Shown: positions 27,682 to 36,713, counted from the first letter of the stretch. The stretch is 64,000 nucleotides of DNA from Planctomycetota bacterium (GCA_027625095.1 JAQBXN010000018.1:30731-94730), one strand, 5' to 3'. A program made the numbers and translations. Notes: generated by a model from the sequence alone, not told the origin.

Positions 27682-27712
27682 ACACGCCGTTCGAAACAGC
27701 GGCGTGTTTTTT
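27682..27712 (+). terminator. rho-independent terminator-like hairpin
   Basis: ACACGCCG (27682-27689) and CGGCGTGT (27700-27707) pair perfectly around a 10-nt loop and are followed by a T-run to 27712. The T-run points to the plus strand, yet no plus-strand gene precedes it within about 980 bases. 27539-27681 holds no gene I can recognise, so a small plus-strand transcript is possible but unsupported. Confidence 0.6.
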
Positions 27713-28098
27713 AATCGTCTGTCTTGATTGTCACCCTTGCTTTCGCCGCAAGTCTGGTGGCCACCATTCGAACCTTGTCAATATCCTCCCACCAACCAAT
27801 GATGTTTGCGTGTCCGGGCGGTTCATCATCTTGTTCTATATCTAGGCCAACATCAAAAACAGCCTGGGCGTCTATTTCAATACGTGCCTTCAGCCTGTTT
27901 GTTTCGAGGATCCGCTACATACCGTTCGCCGATTTCCCACCTCTGTTGCTCAGTCTTATCGGTGACGATGAACACAGAAACCTGGCCGTTGTGGGGCATA
28001 AAAGCCTTTGGCTTTGCGGATTTATCAGATGGTCGATAATAGTTTTTCCTGTCAACGTCGTATCGGCAGACATCGTCAGTTCCGAGGACCTCAAGCAT
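27711..28098 (-). pseudogene. third gene of an unknown cassette, broken by one extra base
   Basis: Bases 28098-27877 read 73 aa (starting MLEVLGTDDV, then 'NGQVSVFIVTDKTEQQRW' and 'RYVADPRNKQ'). Dropping one G near 27890 continues into an uninterrupted second half to TAA at 27711: 'LKARIEIDAQAVFDVGLD', 'DDEPPGHANIIGWWEDIDKV' and 'VATRLAAKARVTIKTD'. The joined product would be 128 aa, and both halves look like one conserved small protein family that I have no name for. The start overlaps the stop of the preceding gene by eight bases, so it is the last gene of a three-gene operon. A sequencing error or programmed frameshift cannot be excluded. Confidence 0.65.
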
Positions 28099-28798
28099 AG
28101 CTCTTGGTGCGCCAGAAGGGGACAGACGCTCCAGCCAGATACCGCGCCAAGCCGGATTCGGGGGGGCTGAATGCTTGCATCATCATCCACTCGATATGAT
28201 GTGGGATTCCCTCAGCTACCGAAAATGTGCCGTAGCTGCCTCGACCGTCTAGGAGTGCTGCATAGTGGGCGTCTCCCAATTCATCAAATGCAATGCTTAG
28301 AGTTGAATCCGGTTTATACCACTCGAAGGCAAACCACCCATTAGGTTCAACATCAATTTCAAAGTTCAACAAACTCTCAGGTATGAACTCGATGAAACTT
28401 CCTGCAAATGAAAGGCTCTTTTTGCTCGCCGCATCCGCATCATACCCGTCCCAGTCGGGAGCATTGTGCTCCCCGTACAAAAGCTTGATTTCGTCCAATT
28501 TTTCAATCTTGGACGCGAGGCTTTCTGGTTTTGTTGCAGGTACACAAACGGTGTAATCAAGTGCAGACGTCACCGCCATCACCGCCATCACCGATGATGT
28601 GGAGGGTAATGCTCTGGCGATGACTTCGGCGTAGACAAAGGATTCCTCGCCTAAAGTTTCCAACGTTTTGGCGACCAATGGCCACGTTCTTGGCTCACTT
28701 AACTCGGTCACCTCAGTTTCCGGTTCAAAAATCTCTCGCCTGAAATTTCTGGGCCCAGGCCTATATCGCAATGGCAATTCGTCTTGAAACCTAGCCAT
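28091..28798 (-). CDS. conserved hypothetical protein, middle gene of three-gene cassette (235 aa)
   Basis: Its centre reads 'DWDGYDADAASKKSLSFAGS' and then 'LNFEIDVEPNGWFAFEWYKP', a pattern recalled from a widespread family of unknown function (D-W-D-G-Y near the middle, P-x-G-x-x-x-x-E-W 30-40 residues later). No signal peptide or membrane segment is seen. ATG 28798 overlaps the stop of the upstream gene by eight bases and the stop is overlapped by the third gene, so the cassette is tightly coupled. A TTG at 28813 is the other start. Function unknown; a toxin-antitoxin-like or defence role is speculation. Confidence 0.75.
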   Translation of the reverse strand: MARFQDELPLRYRPGPRNFRREIFEPETEVTELSEPRTWPLVAKTLETLGEESFVYAEVIARALPSTSSVMAVMAVTSALDYTVCVPATKPESLASKIEKLDEIKLLYGEHNAPDWDGYDADAASKKSLSFAGSFIEFIPESLLNFEIDVEPNGWFAFEWYKPDSTLSIAFDELGDAHYAALLDGRGSYGTFSVAEGIPHHIEWMMMQAFSPPESGLARYLAGASVPFWRTKSYA

Positions 28799-29123
28799 CT
28801 TCAGGGTCCTCAATGGGATTATCTTGGATAGCCTTCACGGCCTTAGCTATCAATTCTGAGGTCTTCAATGCCTGTTTTTTGTCCAGACAAATACTAGCTA
28901 CGCAAACAGATTTGATCCCGTTCGGATAGAGTTCAATCACTTTTTCTTCAAACGATTCACCGATCGCTTCACCGAGAATCATTGGAGGAGGGGTGTGAAA
29001 AAAAGCCAAGTAAACCTTTGCCGCATCATGAGTCACAACGACATTGTTTGAGTAATCAGGCACAAACCGGTCCGCGTCTGAAAAATTGACCTTCAACTTC
29101 ATCGTTTTCATGGTGTCTGTCAT
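28791..29123 (-). CDS. small protein, first gene of three-gene cassette, DUF3467-like
   Basis: From ATG 29123 the product is 110 aa. The segment 'DYSNNVVVTHDAAKVYLAFF' followed by a helix with 'CLDKKQALKTSELIAKAVKA' recalls DUF3467-like proteins, but the match is loose. The acidic end (IEDPEDG) overlaps the start of the next gene. ATG 29111 is an alternative start; no strong RBS is seen at either. It heads the operon and its promoter would lie in the repeat-bearing region 29124-29808. Confidence 0.6.
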   Translation of the reverse strand: MTDTMKTMKLKVNFSDADRFVPDYSNNVVVTHDAAKVYLAFFHTPPPMILGEAIGESFEEKVIELYPNGIKSVCVASICLDKKQALKTSELIAKAVKAIQDNPIEDPEDG

Positions 29124-29301
29124 AATTTTTTGATGTCCCGATATCGGAACCCTACACATGCGAACATCTGTAGAGTGAAAATTATCCTAAATCGATGCCT
29201 TTTACAAAGTAAGCCCCTCAACCCGTCAGTTCGCCGGCCTCCGCCTTCCTCCCCTTCAACCCCTCCTTTTCCTGTTCAGAATCCCGGTTCTTCAACCAAA
29301 C

Positions 29302-29400
29302 CTAAGCGCCATCGGTGTCGCCGCTTTCCATCAGGGCCTGCAGCTCGGGGTGTGATTTTGGATCAGGAAACGGGGTCGGCTCTATGGCCCTGATGCATCG
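29302..29400 (-). pseudogene. possible C-terminal relic of a lost gene
   Basis: The minus strand reads 'CIRAIEPTPFPDPKSHPELQ' and then 'ALMESGDTDGA' to TAG at 29302-29304. The composition is that of a genuine protein tail rather than random sequence. The open frame stops about 45 bases further upstream within the tandem repeat, so the body of the gene is missing. Family unknown. Confidence 0.3.
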
Positions 29401-29413
29401 TCGTATCGTATCA

Positions 29414-29549
29414 TTGGTTCCTCTTCTTAGCCTGGGAGATCTGTTTCACCTGTCAGCAAGCTGGCGAGGGGTCTTTTCTTGTTGGTTCCTCTTCTTAGCC
29501 TGGGAGATCTGATTCACCTGCCAGCAAGCTGGCAAGGGGCTTGTCCTGA
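29414..29549. repeat. 68-bp tandem duplication (two copies)
   Basis: Copy 1 (29414-29481) and copy 2 (29482-29549) both begin TTGGTTCCTCTTCTTAGCCT and contain CAGCAAGCTGGC; they differ at a few positions. There are no spacers, so this is not a CRISPR array. Confidence 0.8.
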
Positions 29550-29808
29550 TGGTTGGACTTCTTTCGCTCCGCATGTGGAAGTGAAGACTGAAAGCACCGT
29601 CGAAGTTTAGCCGGCAAATCCTCTTCACCCTGAAAGGGGTCGGAGCAGACATTGAATTCGGAATGACGATTTCCTCCCATTCAGATGCGAAATTTACCCC
29701 TCAAACAGCGTGAGCACCCGGGTCCAGATTCTTCATTCTTTGCCCTGCAAACAGTTCGCGCACCCAACTCCGCCCTACTCCCAGAGGCGGCCCAAACTGG
29801 TCCGGCCC

Positions 29809-31281
29809 CTAGGCGATCAGTTCGTGCAGGACTTCTCCAGCTACATCGGTCAGACGGAAATCTCTGCCGTTGAAACGATAGGTGAGTTTAGTGTGCTCAA
29901 GCCCAAGCAGGTGAAGTATGGTTGCATGGATGTCATGGACGCTTACCCGGTTTTCGATGGCCTTATATCCGAATTCATCCGTGCGGCCATACTGGACTCC
30001 CCCCTTGATCCCACCGCCAAGAAAAGCGGTGGTGTAGGCGTGGGGGTTGTGGTCTCGTCCGCCCTTGTCCTGAGAATCGGAGGTCCGGCCGAACTCCCCG
30101 CCCCATATCACCAGAGTATCCTCCAGCATCCCGCGGGCCTTGAGGTCTGAAATCAAAGCCCCTGTTGCCTGGTCGATACTCGCGGCGCAGGCACGGTGGT
30201 TGGCATTGATATCATTGTGGCCATCCCAGGGGACGTCCCCCACCCCACCACCAGGCGTTTTGGTTGAAGTCGCGAAGACCTGGACGAATCGGACACCGCG
30301 TTCGATGAGCCGGCGAGCGATCAGACAATTGCGTCCGTAGTCCTTGGAGTCGTCATTGTTCAGGCCATACATCTCCCGAATGTTTTCCGGTTCACTTGTA
30401 ACATCGAAAGCTTCAGGCGCGGCCACCTGCATCCGGTAAGCAAGTTCAAAGGATTCGATCCGGGCCGCCAGATCAGAATCAAAAGGCCGTTTCTGAAGGT
30501 GGCGTCGATTGGCCACCGCCAAAGCATCCAGCATCTTTCGCTGCTGTTCATCCGAGACACCAGCCACCCTGTCCATATTGGCGATTGGTTTAGGCCCCCT
30601 AGGATCGAGCGAAGTTGCCTGATAGACAGAGGGCAGGAATCCCGCCGACCAGATCGGATCACCGCCCCGGGGTTTTGTCCCGTGCATGACCACAAAGCCG
30701 GGCATATTTGAATTCTCGCTTCCCAGCCCGTAGCTGACCCAGCTTCCCATACTTGGGAATCCCTGCCGGATCATGCCTGAGTTCATTTCAAGCATTGCCG
30801 GGGTGTGATTGTTCGATTGCGAATAACAGGAATAAATGAAAGCCATGTCATCCACATGCTTCGCCATGCTGGGCAGAATCTCCGAGACCCAGGCGCCGGA
30901 TTCACCATGCTGCTTGAACTCAAAAGGCGACTTCAGGCAATTGCCGCTCGTTGTAAAGAATCCTGTCTTGGGGTCAGCTCCCGCGAGCTTCTGTCCATCA
31001 CGATTCTGCAGCTCTGCCTTGTAATCGAACGTGTCCATCTGCGATGGGCTGCCCGTCTGAAACAGCCAGATGATCTGTTTTGCTTTGGGAGCAAAGTGCG
31101 GTGATTTCGCCGCCAACGGGTTCACCAGCACAGGTGCGGAAGCGATTACTCCCTCCTGATGCAAGAGAGAAGTCAGAGCAAGTGAACCACACCCAAGTCC
31201 GACGCGTTCAAGAAACTCGCGTCGCGAGGCTGGTGCTCCCGCGAAAAAGTGCTGCTGGTGTTTTTGAGATGGTTTGTTCAT
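29809..31281 (-). CDS. DUF1501 protein (sulfatase-like fold), Tat-exported
   Basis: The 490-aa protein starts with a twin-arginine signal (ASRREFLERVG, Arg20-Arg21, then a hydrophobic stretch). DUF1501 features follow, such as 'GGEFGRTSDSQDKGGRDHNP' near residue 400 and 'HDIHATILHLLGLEHTKLTY' near the end. DUF1501 is related to alkaline phosphatase/sulfatase folds and is almost always paired with a PSD1 protein in planctomycetes; the PSD1 gene lies 76 bases upstream in the same operon. The reaction is unknown. Confidence 0.93.
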   Translation of the reverse strand: MNKPSQKHQQHFFAGAPASRREFLERVGLGCGSLALTSLLHQEGVIASAPVLVNPLAAKSPHFAPKAKQIIWLFQTGSPSQMDTFDYKAELQNRDGQKLAGADPKTGFFTTSGNCLKSPFEFKQHGESGAWVSEILPSMAKHVDDMAFIYSCYSQSNNHTPAMLEMNSGMIRQGFPSMGSWVSYGLGSENSNMPGFVVMHGTKPRGGDPIWSAGFLPSVYQATSLDPRGPKPIANMDRVAGVSDEQQRKMLDALAVANRRHLQKRPFDSDLAARIESFELAYRMQVAAPEAFDVTSEPENIREMYGLNNDDSKDYGRNCLIARRLIERGVRFVQVFATSTKTPGGGVGDVPWDGHNDINANHRACAASIDQATGALISDLKARGMLEDTLVIWGGEFGRTSDSQDKGGRDHNPHAYTTAFLGGGIKGGVQYGRTDEFGYKAIENRVSVHDIHATILHLLGLEHTKLTYRFNGRDFRLTDVAGEVLHELIA

Positions 31282-31357
31282 GAGGTTGTTTCTTTTACTG
31301 GAAGTGGTCCCGGAGCTCAGCGACGCGTCTTACGCCCTTGCGGAAAGGCCACACGAT

Positions 31358-34306
31358 TTAATCCACATACACAAATTCATTCGTACAAAGAAGCAGATGA
31401 CAGAAATCCCGGAACGCCAGGTCCTCTGCGTTTGCTGCTGTGCCCCTTGACTGTTTTTGTGTCTCGATAAAAGCAAGCATCTGTTGCTTCTCGTCCGATT
31501 CCGGCTTTCGGGACAGTGCTGTCTGGTATGCCGCGTCGACTGCTTCCGGCAAAGCAATTTCAGCTTTAGGCCGAACCCGGGCAGCAAACTTTCCCGCCCA
31601 GTCGCTTATTGTGGGTGAATTCATCAAAGTCAGTGCCTGTGGGGCAACGGTGCTCTCCTCACGATTACCAATCCCCTGCATCGCATCGGGGGCATCGAAA
31701 AGCTGCAGCATGGGCATAAGTTGGCCGCGCTTGACGGTGAGGTAAATGCTGCGTCTGGCAGTCTTCTCGTCAAGAGAACCTGCCCCAAACATATTCTCAT
31801 CGAGGATTCCGCTTACTGAAAGAAGCGAATCACGAATGATCTCAGCCTCCAACCGGCGGACGTCTCTTTTCCAGAAAAGAAGGTTCTCCGGGTCTTTTTC
31901 AAAGTTGCCCGGCAAGTCCATACCTGCCTGCATGTAAGTGGCGCTGGTCATCATAAGGCGGTGGAGGCCTTTGAGCTTCCATCCGCTGGCGATCAGTTCA
32001 TTGGCAAGCCAGTCGAGTAGCTCGGGATGCGAAGGCCTCTCACCCCGAGTCCCGAAATCGGAGGGAGTTGCCACAATACCACGACCGAAATGCTGGTGCC
32101 AAAGCCGGTTCACAATGACTCTGGCCAGAAGATTTCCAGCGCCGGATTCCACGTCGGCCAACCAGTCGGCCAAAGCGACCCGCTCGGGCTTGGCTGCCGG
32201 TTTGCCATTACCCTCCGCCGGACTTTCAACCCAATTCTTTTCGTGATCTTTGTTCCGCATCAGCACTTGAAGGAATCCTGGGGTCGCTTCGCCCCGTTTC
32301 TGATCGGAATTTCCACGATTTAGAAAGAATGCTTTGTAGGTATTCGCGCCAAAGTCATAGGTGGTGCCTTTCACCTTCGCCGAATAGATCATCGTAAGTT
32401 CAGGCTTGGGCGCTTTCTTATCGTGGTCCGCAACGACCGTGTTCAATTTCAGCCACTCTTCATCGACGGTTTTGTACCAGTCCAGGACGGTCTTGGTCTG
32501 CTTTTCGTCCCACTTATCTGCAGCCAGCTTCAATAAGTCATGAACATCTTTGGGTGGTCCACCCGACGAGGATTGGAAATAAAAGCCTGAGGGTCCGCCT
32601 CCGTTGACAATCTTGATCAACAGATCATTGACTCCATTCTTGAGAGGGATGTCTACCTTCTCCTGATCCGGTGCTGCGCCACGCCCGATCTTCTTGGCCA
32701 GCACCTCCTTACTATTGATCCAGACCTTGATGGAATCGTCGCTGCCCAGGGAAAGAGCGAGAGTCTGAACGTCCGGCGACTCGATAGTTCTGTAGATGTA
32801 GTTCGCCGAATTACCTCCCGTAAGCGTGTTGTGAACAGTGCCGTCCACCCACGTCGGCTGCTCCGTCCACTTCACCTTGCCGTCTTTGTAGGTCTTCGTC
32901 AGATCGAGTTCTGTTTCCGGCGGGAACGCTTCGTCATGGGCTTTGTCGAAGCTGTCGCTTGGGAATGGGCCGATGTGGTGCCAGTTACCCAACTTGGGAG
33001 GAGCCGGATCTTCTTTGCGATTCTTGAACCATTCCTGCATGCGGCCAGGCAAATGTTCCTTTTCAAAGTTTGTAAGGGCCGCCACCAGCGGAGCGCGCAC
33101 CTGATCGAATTCGGCCTTGGCCTTCTTGTAAACATCGGGCTGCAGGTCGATTCCAGAATCCGCAAAGCCGACTTCCGAAAAACAGGATACGAGCCGGTAA
33201 TAGTCATGCTGCGACACTGGATCATATTTGTGGCTGTGACACCTGGCGCAGCCAATGGTGAGCCCAAGCATGGAAGTCCCCAGCGTGTGAACCATATCGT
33301 CGAGCTGTTCATATCGACTCCGTTCACGTTCTTTCTGAGTCTGCTGCGTGGTGAAAGGGCCGGCGACCAGGAAGCCAGTGGCCGCTACAGAATCGGGATC
33401 TTGGGAATCCAGTTGATCCCCGGCCACCTGCAATTTCACGAACTGGTCATACGGCATGTCCGCATTCAGTGCACGAATGACGAAGTCCCGGTATCGATAC
33501 GCATTGGGCCGATCCCTGTCGAAGGCATACCCATTACTCTCAGCAAACCTCACCAGGTCCAGCCAGTGTCGTGCCCAGCGTTCCCCAAAATGTTGGCTCT
33601 GGAGCAGGCGATCCAATAAGCGTGAGTATGCCCCGTCAAAATCCTCTTTTGCTTCATTCTCAAATACCGTTACTTCTTCTGGTGAAGGAGGTAGACCCAA
33701 GAGATCAAAATAAGCCCGGCGAATGAGTTGGCGAGGATGGGCAACAGCGTTGGGCTTTATGCCGACTGTTTCCTGCCTGGACATGATGAAGCGATCAACC
33801 GGATTCCGCCCCCATCCCGCATCTTTCACGGCCGGCACAGGTGACTTCTTCAGGGGCGCGAACGACCAGAACTTCTTGCCATTCTCGATGTCCAGATCAG
33901 GCTGCATCGCCACGGGATTCTTTCCATCTCTTGGATCCGGAGCGCCCATCTCAATCCATTTGGCAAAGTCCAGAATAATGGAGTCGGCCAATTTCTGTCT
34001 TGGAGGCATCTTTGGGCCTTCTTGCCGAAGAGCCTTCAATATCTGGCTCTCACCAACTTTTCCAGGCACCACAGCCGGATGGCCACTTTCACCACCCTTG
34101 CGAATACCCGCACGGGTATCCAGAAAGAAACCCGCCTTAAGCTCCCCTTTATCAAACGCAGACGCTGAATGGCACGGGTAACAGTTTTCAACGAGCACAG
34201 GACGTATCTTTGTCTCAAAGAAATCCAGATTTTCGGCGGCCGGCTCTCCCCTTACACCCGCAAGTGTTGCAAGGGACAAAATGATTGGAATCAGGATGTT
34301 TGGCAT
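31358..34306 (-). CDS. PSD1 protein: cytochrome-like domain, DUF1549, DUF1553
   Basis: A signal peptide (LIPIILSLATLAGVRG) is followed by a planctomycete cytochrome C domain with a haem-type site CYPCH (Cys42, Cys45, His46). DUF1549 follows, with a second CxxCH (CARCHSHKYDP), then an inserted beta domain ('WHHIGPFPSDSFDKAHDEAF', 'LSLGSDDSIKVWINSK') of a kind seen in some PSD1 proteins, then DUF1553 with 'VIVNRLWHQHFGRGIV'. It is first in an operon with the DUF1501 gene. These pairs are exported and probably act on polysaccharide or another extracellular substrate; the biochemistry is not known. Confidence 0.93.
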   Translation of the reverse strand: MPNILIPIILSLATLAGVRGEPAAENLDFFETKIRPVLVENCYPCHSASAFDKGELKAGFFLDTRAGIRKGGESGHPAVVPGKVGESQILKALRQEGPKMPPRQKLADSIILDFAKWIEMGAPDPRDGKNPVAMQPDLDIENGKKFWSFAPLKKSPVPAVKDAGWGRNPVDRFIMSRQETVGIKPNAVAHPRQLIRRAYFDLLGLPPSPEEVTVFENEAKEDFDGAYSRLLDRLLQSQHFGERWARHWLDLVRFAESNGYAFDRDRPNAYRYRDFVIRALNADMPYDQFVKLQVAGDQLDSQDPDSVAATGFLVAGPFTTQQTQKERERSRYEQLDDMVHTLGTSMLGLTIGCARCHSHKYDPVSQHDYYRLVSCFSEVGFADSGIDLQPDVYKKAKAEFDQVRAPLVAALTNFEKEHLPGRMQEWFKNRKEDPAPPKLGNWHHIGPFPSDSFDKAHDEAFPPETELDLTKTYKDGKVKWTEQPTWVDGTVHNTLTGGNSANYIYRTIESPDVQTLALSLGSDDSIKVWINSKEVLAKKIGRGAAPDQEKVDIPLKNGVNDLLIKIVNGGGPSGFYFQSSSGGPPKDVHDLLKLAADKWDEKQTKTVLDWYKTVDEEWLKLNTVVADHDKKAPKPELTMIYSAKVKGTTYDFGANTYKAFFLNRGNSDQKRGEATPGFLQVLMRNKDHEKNWVESPAEGNGKPAAKPERVALADWLADVESGAGNLLARVIVNRLWHQHFGRGIVATPSDFGTRGERPSHPELLDWLANELIASGWKLKGLHRLMMTSATYMQAGMDLPGNFEKDPENLLFWKRDVRRLEAEIIRDSLLSVSGILDENMFGAGSLDEKTARRSIYLTVKRGQLMPMLQLFDAPDAMQGIGNREESTVAPQALTLMNSPTISDWAGKFAARVRPKAEIALPEAVDAAYQTALSRKPESDEKQQMLAFIETQKQSRGTAANAEDLAFRDFCHLLLCTNEFVYVD

Positions 34307-34450
34307 GGTTGTCAGGATGATATGGCTGAATTCAATGGACGGAAGTCTAACTTGTGCAAGGTTGGTCGCTCGATAAAGGAAATGAGCATCGAATGATTAC
34401 CCCAAACTCAAATTCAGCACCTCGCCCTCTACGGTTACAATAATCGCGCC

Positions 34451-35371
34451 ATGAAACTACAGAAAAAAATGGCTTCAACTCATCCATTTCACATTCACCC
34501 AAGTTCTCAACACCAAAGGTTGATGCGTATCGACCTGGACGCTGAAGGCTTGCACGAATTTCTGAGTACCTGCAGTAACGATGATGCACAAGCTTTGGGT
34601 TACGTGCCCTTTCTGCGCTTCATAACTGCCAGGCGGTTGAGCGATACTTTCGGGGCCGGATTGGCAGATTCAGTTAAAGAGATTCTTCATGACCGGGCAT
34701 TCGGTGGCTTGACTCTCGGCCTGCCCGGCCCGGTGAAAGACGTGGACGCGTGTCTGAAGCTGGCGACTGCGGTGGCGCATTGGGTTGGAACGCCGAACTT
34801 CGACGCCATGACAGGCGAGTATTACGCGCAGTTCGCTGTACGGGACGTGGACGACAGCGACTCCTATCTTCGGCAGGCGTACCGCAACATGACCTTGCAC
34901 ACGGACGGGACATACACCGGGGAACCAACTGACTGGATTCTGATGATGAAGTCGGCCGAAGAAAACGCAGCAGGCGGAAGGTCACGATTGCTGCATCTGG
35001 ATGACTGGGAGGACCTGTCGCGGTTTCGGTCGCATCCGATGGCCGAACATGCGTTTCTATACAAATCGCCACCAAGCAAAAACGTGGGTTCGAGCATTCG
35101 ACGCCCAACGTTTTACGAACAAGACGGCCATCCGTGCCTCGCCTTTATCGACCAGTTCGCATATCCAGAGACGATCGAGGAGGCGGAATTCCTGTTCGCT
35201 TTATCCCAATCGTTAGAGAATTCAACGGCAGTAAAATCAGTATCGTTAGAGGTCGGCGAGCTCGTATTGCTGAACAACCATTTCTGGGTACATGGCAGGG
35301 AGGCGTTCCAAAAGCACACGCAACTGTACCGGGAGTTAATTCGCCTGCGGGGGCGGTGGTTTAATACGTAG
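34451..35371 (+). CDS. glaH: glutarate 2-hydroxylase, CsiD/GlaH family
   Basis: The 306-aa protein aligns by eye over nearly its full length with E. coli CsiD (GlaH), for example 'LKLATAVAHWVGTPNFDAM' and 'NVGSSIRRPTFY'. The Fe(II) ligands appear as His150-x-Asp152 (LHTDGTY) and His280 (FWVHGREAF), and the C-terminal Arg-rich RELIRLRG fits 2-oxoglutarate binding. GlaH converts glutarate to L-2-hydroxyglutarate in lysine breakdown. The usual partners (lhgO/lhgD, gabD, gabT) are not here. It stands alone between the two PSD1 clusters with its own 144-base upstream gap, which suggests acquisition by transfer. Met7 is an alternative start. Confidence 0.9.
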   Translation: MKLQKKMASTHPFHIHPSSQHQRLMRIDLDAEGLHEFLSTCSNDDAQALGYVPFLRFITARRLSDTFGAGLADSVKEILHDRAFGGLTLGLPGPVKDVDACLKLATAVAHWVGTPNFDAMTGEYYAQFAVRDVDDSDSYLRQAYRNMTLHTDGTYTGEPTDWILMMKSAEENAAGGRSRLLHLDDWEDLSRFRSHPMAEHAFLYKSPPSKNVGSSIRRPTFYEQDGHPCLAFIDQFAYPETIEEAEFLFALSQSLENSTAVKSVSLEVGELVLLNNHFWVHGREAFQKHTQLYRELIRLRGRWFNT

Positions 35372-35611
35372 AGTGCCAAGTGTGGTGAACCTCGAACTCC
35401 GAATTCTCTTCACCGAACAACTCGAACATTTTGACCGTGGCTTAGCCAATTCCATCATCGAATAAGCCCTCGGCCGGCCGTATTGATTTTCAGATGCAGA
35501 GTCGGCCTTATGTATTGAGGAGCGAGCGAAGAAGTTAGATTTCGCCAAGCGTGAGTTCATCCACGCTCTATTCGCAAGTCAGGAGTTTCAGACCAGGCAA
35601 CGGCACGCTCG

Positions 35612-36400
35612 TCAGCCCGATTTGTGTGCATCCACCAGTTCTGCCGCCCATTGTGCCTCTTCGGGCGAGAGAGGGGGATTCAACGTTTCGGTGTAAGTCA
35701 GGTCATCGTCGTAGCGCCCGTTCTCATAGATTTGGTCAACGATGGTTTGCAAATCTAGCACGACATCCTGGTCGTCTGGCCGCAGTGGAATTGGAACACC
35801 GTCGAGTCTCTTTCTGAGAGGCAGACGATAGAACCATGCATGGGTGGTGTCCGTGGCCCGGCTGACCATCGCCATGTATGTTGCCCGCTCTCGCGGTTGC
35901 AGCCGTGTGACCGGCATGATGAGAGACCGATCCCCACTACGAGTAAGGTCAATTTCCACCAGGTTGACCTTGCCCTCCTGACATTCACGCCGCTTTTGCC
36001 TGTACTTGCCGAGACCATCTCCCGGACGTTTGTTCGTTGGACTGACAAACTCGATTACAGTGATGACCCGGCCCCCGGATCGAGCGTCTCGAATCTCCAG
36101 AAAGCGCTGTTTGATTTCCTGTGTCTCCAAAACCAGGCAAACCGACTCCGCCAGCGCGACATCGGTCCCGGTCGGAGTCGAGGGATTACCCTGACCTCGC
36201 TCAAAGACGGAGACATCCGGCGCCAGGTCGCGCAAATAGTCGTCGGCTTCACTGACGATTGCCCGTTCCTCGGATCGTGCCAGCAGCCCTGGCGGAAGCA
36301 TACGGTTCAAGAGATCACGAGAATAGATGGTCAGGGAGGAATGGACGTCGGCCCACCGTGTTTCGAGATAAGGATCCATTCCGGGAAAAGGGCTCTTCAT
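35612..36400 (-). CDS. DUF4058 family protein
   Basis: From ATG 36400 (MKSPFPGMDPYLE) the 262-aa protein is a typical DUF4058 member, which usually opens with exactly this motif and continues with a nuclease-like 'VITVIEFVSPTNKRPGDGLG'. The fold resembles PD-(D/E)XK-type proteins, and 'EFVSPTNK' may be part of such a site. DUF4058 genes are numerous in cyanobacteria and planctomycetes, function unknown. An upstream TTG or GTG start (36439) adds 13 residues. 35372-35611 between it and glaH holds no gene I can see. Confidence 0.85.
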   Translation of the reverse strand: MKSPFPGMDPYLETRWADVHSSLTIYSRDLLNRMLPPGLLARSEERAIVSEADDYLRDLAPDVSVFERGQGNPSTPTGTDVALAESVCLVLETQEIKQRFLEIRDARSGGRVITVIEFVSPTNKRPGDGLGKYRQKRRECQEGKVNLVEIDLTRSGDRSLIMPVTRLQPRERATYMAMVSRATDTTHAWFYRLPLRKRLDGVPIPLRPDDQDVVLDLQTIVDQIYENGRYDDDLTYTETLNPPLSPEEAQWAAELVDAHKSG

Positions 36401-36557
36401 GTTGGTGTTCACTTCGCTGCCAAAACCGATCTCATACAACTCTCAAACGAATGATAGTGATTTTATTAAAACCTCCAGCACTCGCCGACGTTTCTTACGT
36501 AGCGCCGGCGCCGTCGTCACCCTTCCGGCCCTGGAATTCATCGGCTCCACCCGCTGC
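36399..36557 (+). pseudogene. relic of a Tat-exported DUF1501/DUF1552-type gene
   Basis: An open frame reads a twin-arginine signal 'STRRRFLRSAGAVVTLPALE' (36477-36536) such as opens DUF1552 and DUF1501 proteins, and then family resemblance ends; the frame closes at 36683 with unrelated residues. The likely parent is a DUF1552-type protein of a PSD1 neighbourhood. The ATG at 36399 overlaps the divergent DUF4058 start, so it is probably only chance. Only the signal peptide survives. Confidence 0.55.
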
Positions 36558-36713
36558 TCCTCCACTGTGGTTGGTGGGTTGAGCGGACGCCCGGTATATA
36601 CCAATAAAGTGACAAGTAGCTCGCTGTGCGAGAATATACTTTTTGCTCCGCGCTATTCGTGCCTCTACGGTCGGATACGCTGATTGTGCCATCCTGAACG
36701 AACTTGCTGCGTC

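Larger units (their letters stand above)
29124..29808. other. intergenic region with repeat and gene relic
   Basis: About 680 bases between the cassette and the DUF1501 gene. No convincing gene is seen. It contains a 68-bp tandem duplication (29414-29549) and a short open minus-strand tail (29302-29400) that may be the end of a lost gene. Several short ORFs on both strands here read as low-complexity noise. Confidence 0.6.

Noticed and set aside
29414..29549. CRISPR array
   Set aside because: Only two directly adjacent copies of a 68-bp unit, no spacers and no cas genes in the window.
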